From Phocoena phocoena (lineage: Eukaryota > Chordata > Mammalia > Artiodactyla > Phocoenidae): 64,000 nt of DNA. Positions 62,285-64,000 of the stretch are shown piece after piece; within the stretch, counting starts at the first letter, position 1, and every line of letters starts with the position of its first letter. Both the position numbers and the translations under genes were made by a program. The notes beneath the pieces were generated by a model. The model made no database searches. It was given only the letters and a program-made list of their open reading frames with translations, and was not told the origin of the DNA. The stretch is from assembly GCF_963924675.1 (NCBI RefSeq), contig NC_089228.1:91976894-92040893 (forward strand). Reading direction: 5' to 3'.

Positions 62285-64000
62285 TAGGGCTGTTTTCTCA
62301 TATAACAAGACATCTAGAGGTATATACCCCAGGTCTAGTCAATGGTTTGACCATGTTGTGAGAATTCATCTAATCTCTTTCCGTTGCCAATCTGCCATCC
62401 TTATGATGGTAGCTTTCATCCTCATGCTAGTTGCCTCATAATATAGCCTGCCATTGAGGCATTTAATTCATATTAAACTCAGAAAGAAGTGAGTGGGAGG
62501 CAAGAGGGTGCTGAAAGTTGTATCCATACCTTTTTTCCCATAAGCTCTAAGTAGGCTTCAAGTTACATCCTATTAGACAGACCTGTTAAACATGGAATTT
62601 GCTAGCTTAGCTACAAGGATATCTGGGTAGGAGTTCATTTAGTTTTCAGGAAGACAAGGAAAAGGGATTGGGAATGGGTATTAGGATATCCAGCCAAGAA
62701 TTTCTGGCACTCCTTTTCTTTTTCAACAAAGAATATCAACCTTAATAATAGATTTCATTATACTGAATGAGATCAAACTACTTATGCATATATTTTATGG
62801 AAGAATGGGTACTCCTGGTATATGAATCACTCTAAAGATATATAATTATATTTCTTCTTATAACCACATAATTTTAATTGTTATTAAAGTTTCTTCTTTG
62901 ATATGAAAATACAGCTTAAACTTCACAATGATGGGAAGGACCTCAAGATAAATATTAGAATAGCTGCAGTTCTCATTATTAAAATACTTTTTAGTAAGAA
63001 AGCAAATTTAAACAGCTGATCAAAATAGTTGGAAAAGGACAGGAAAAAGAAACAAATACGGCTTTAATGTGCCAGGCCTAAACCAACCTAAAATACCTCT
63101 GTAAAATCTTTTATGAGGAAGGATTCAATATAGGTGTCAAATGTTATAGGCTTTTTTTTTTTTTACTCCAAATATCCAACTAAATTTTTTCCCCCACTTC
63201 CAATTTAAGAGACTTGCTTGACTCAGAGCCTATTAGCCCATTTCTTCCCAACCCCAAGTTCAGTGAGATCTATTTTGGTAGACTGAAATCAACCATGAAG
63301 GGAGTATTTACACCATAGAAATTGGCAAATGCTATATATAAATCAGTGTTTTTTTTGTCTTCATGGAGAGCAGTTAATCAACTATGAGCATACTTCTGCC
63401 CACTTGCATCAATTTTTAGAATGACATTACACACAGAGAAACAAATTCCTCTTCTCGCATATACAACATGAGTCCCCAAAATGGGTCGATTTGGTTTTTC
63501 CTTTGAAGGTTTATTTTCTTCCCTAACTTGACATCAGCATGCCCACTGATGCCAACACAAACACCAAGGCAGCCAATAGCAATTTTATGGCCAACAAAAA
63601 TAAAGCCATGAAAATACTGAGGTAATTTAATTTTTGGTTGCGGGGTATGGTTAAAAAATAAATTCATGGCACAGGAGTTTTGTGTAAGGGAAACATGGAA
63701 GTCTTCTGGCCAGAAAGCTCACATTATTGCCTAGGAGTGAGGACTTTTATTTCCTAAATATCACCAAAACCTACTGTCAGAGTGTATAAATATGGTAGGG
63801 TAATTGCTGCACCACTACTACCAGTATCTCAAATGGGAAGCAGCCATCCTTGACACGAGGTGCCCTTGCATGACTGTAGCCAGGAGAGAGGGTGAAGGAA
63901 TGCAAAGGAGCTCTACTCACCCTCACCCTCACCCTCACCGGGGTGAGGCTGAATTTGAGCACAAAGGATTCTATATGCTTCAGGCACACAATTCTATTTC
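62285..64000. other. Intergenic DNA, no recognised gene
   Basis: No exon or confident transposon. A poly(T) run lies at 63151-63164. A four-unit CTCACC repeat lies at 63916-63939. Confidence 0.5.
63916..63939 (+). repeat. (CTCACC)4 hexanucleotide repeat
   Basis: Four exact CTCACC units followed by ggggtgag, which is complementary to the last unit and could pair with it. Confidence 0.9.

Noticed and set aside
1..64000. Endogenous retrovirus, CRISPR array, tRNA or rRNA genes, bacterial-type operon
   Set aside because: No LTR pair, gag/pol order, spaced direct-repeat array or folded tRNA gene was seen. The tRNA-like stretches are SINE heads.

Overview
This is nuclear DNA from a mammal, almost certainly a cetacean. 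Nine tRNA-derived SINEs are of the CHR type, with heads of the form 'ggcttccctggtggcgcagtggtt', which is a cetacean/hippo/ruminant marker. The short 'cggccgctgagcctgcgcgtcc' versions are the kind abundant in toothed whales; placing the window in toothed whales specifically is inference. L1 LINEs of several ages make up most of the rest. There is no bacterial gene organisation, CRISPR array, RNA gene or intact retrovirus that I can support.

The one host gene I can identify is CAP2 (cyclase-associated protein 2, an actin-turnover factor), on the minus strand. Coding exon 1 (start codon, 40 codons plus 1 nt) is at 7475-7596. The next coding exon (2 nt plus 33 codons) is at 3870-3970. The two join in phase across a split glycine codon. 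A CpG island at about 38.6-39.2 kb is the best candidate promoter, with a candidate 5' non-coding exon ending at 39003 on a CAG|GTAATC donor. On this model 7.6-39.0 kb is a roughly 31 kb first intron, 4.0-7.5 kb is intron 2, and 1-3.87 kb is the start of intron 3. The rest of CAP2 lies beyond the left edge. From 39.2 to 64 kb is upstream intergenic DNA with no recognisable gene.

The first intron holds two same-orientation young L1s, both antisense to CAP2. The first (18.49-22.49 kb) is 5'-truncated, has a perfect 16-bp target-site duplication, and keeps an uninterrupted 1209-codon ORF2 whose ATG comes from the target site. The second (about 31.17-37.00 kb) is nearly full length, with 5' UTR, ORF1, ORF2 and 3' UTR, but decayed. 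The pair form about 4 kb direct repeats some 14.5 kb apart. The intron also carries CHR SINEs, an old antisense L1 at 30.05-31.04 kb, an old L1 5'UTR/ORF1 fragment at about 23.4-24.9 kb, MIR, L2 and MER5A-like relics, and a (CA)n microsatellite.

The intergenic right part is layered repeat sediment: an L1 inside an older L1 at 52.5-55.6 kb, followed by an opposite-strand L1 segment to 56.8 kb, and another old L1 at 58.6-62.3 kb containing both a hAT transposon and a CHR SINE. I found no convincing novel gene system. The most notable items are the target-supplied start codon of the open L1 ORF2, the L1 direct-repeat pair, the in-frame upstream ORF in the L1 5' UTR, and an old L1 ending about 30 bases from a CAP2 splice donor.
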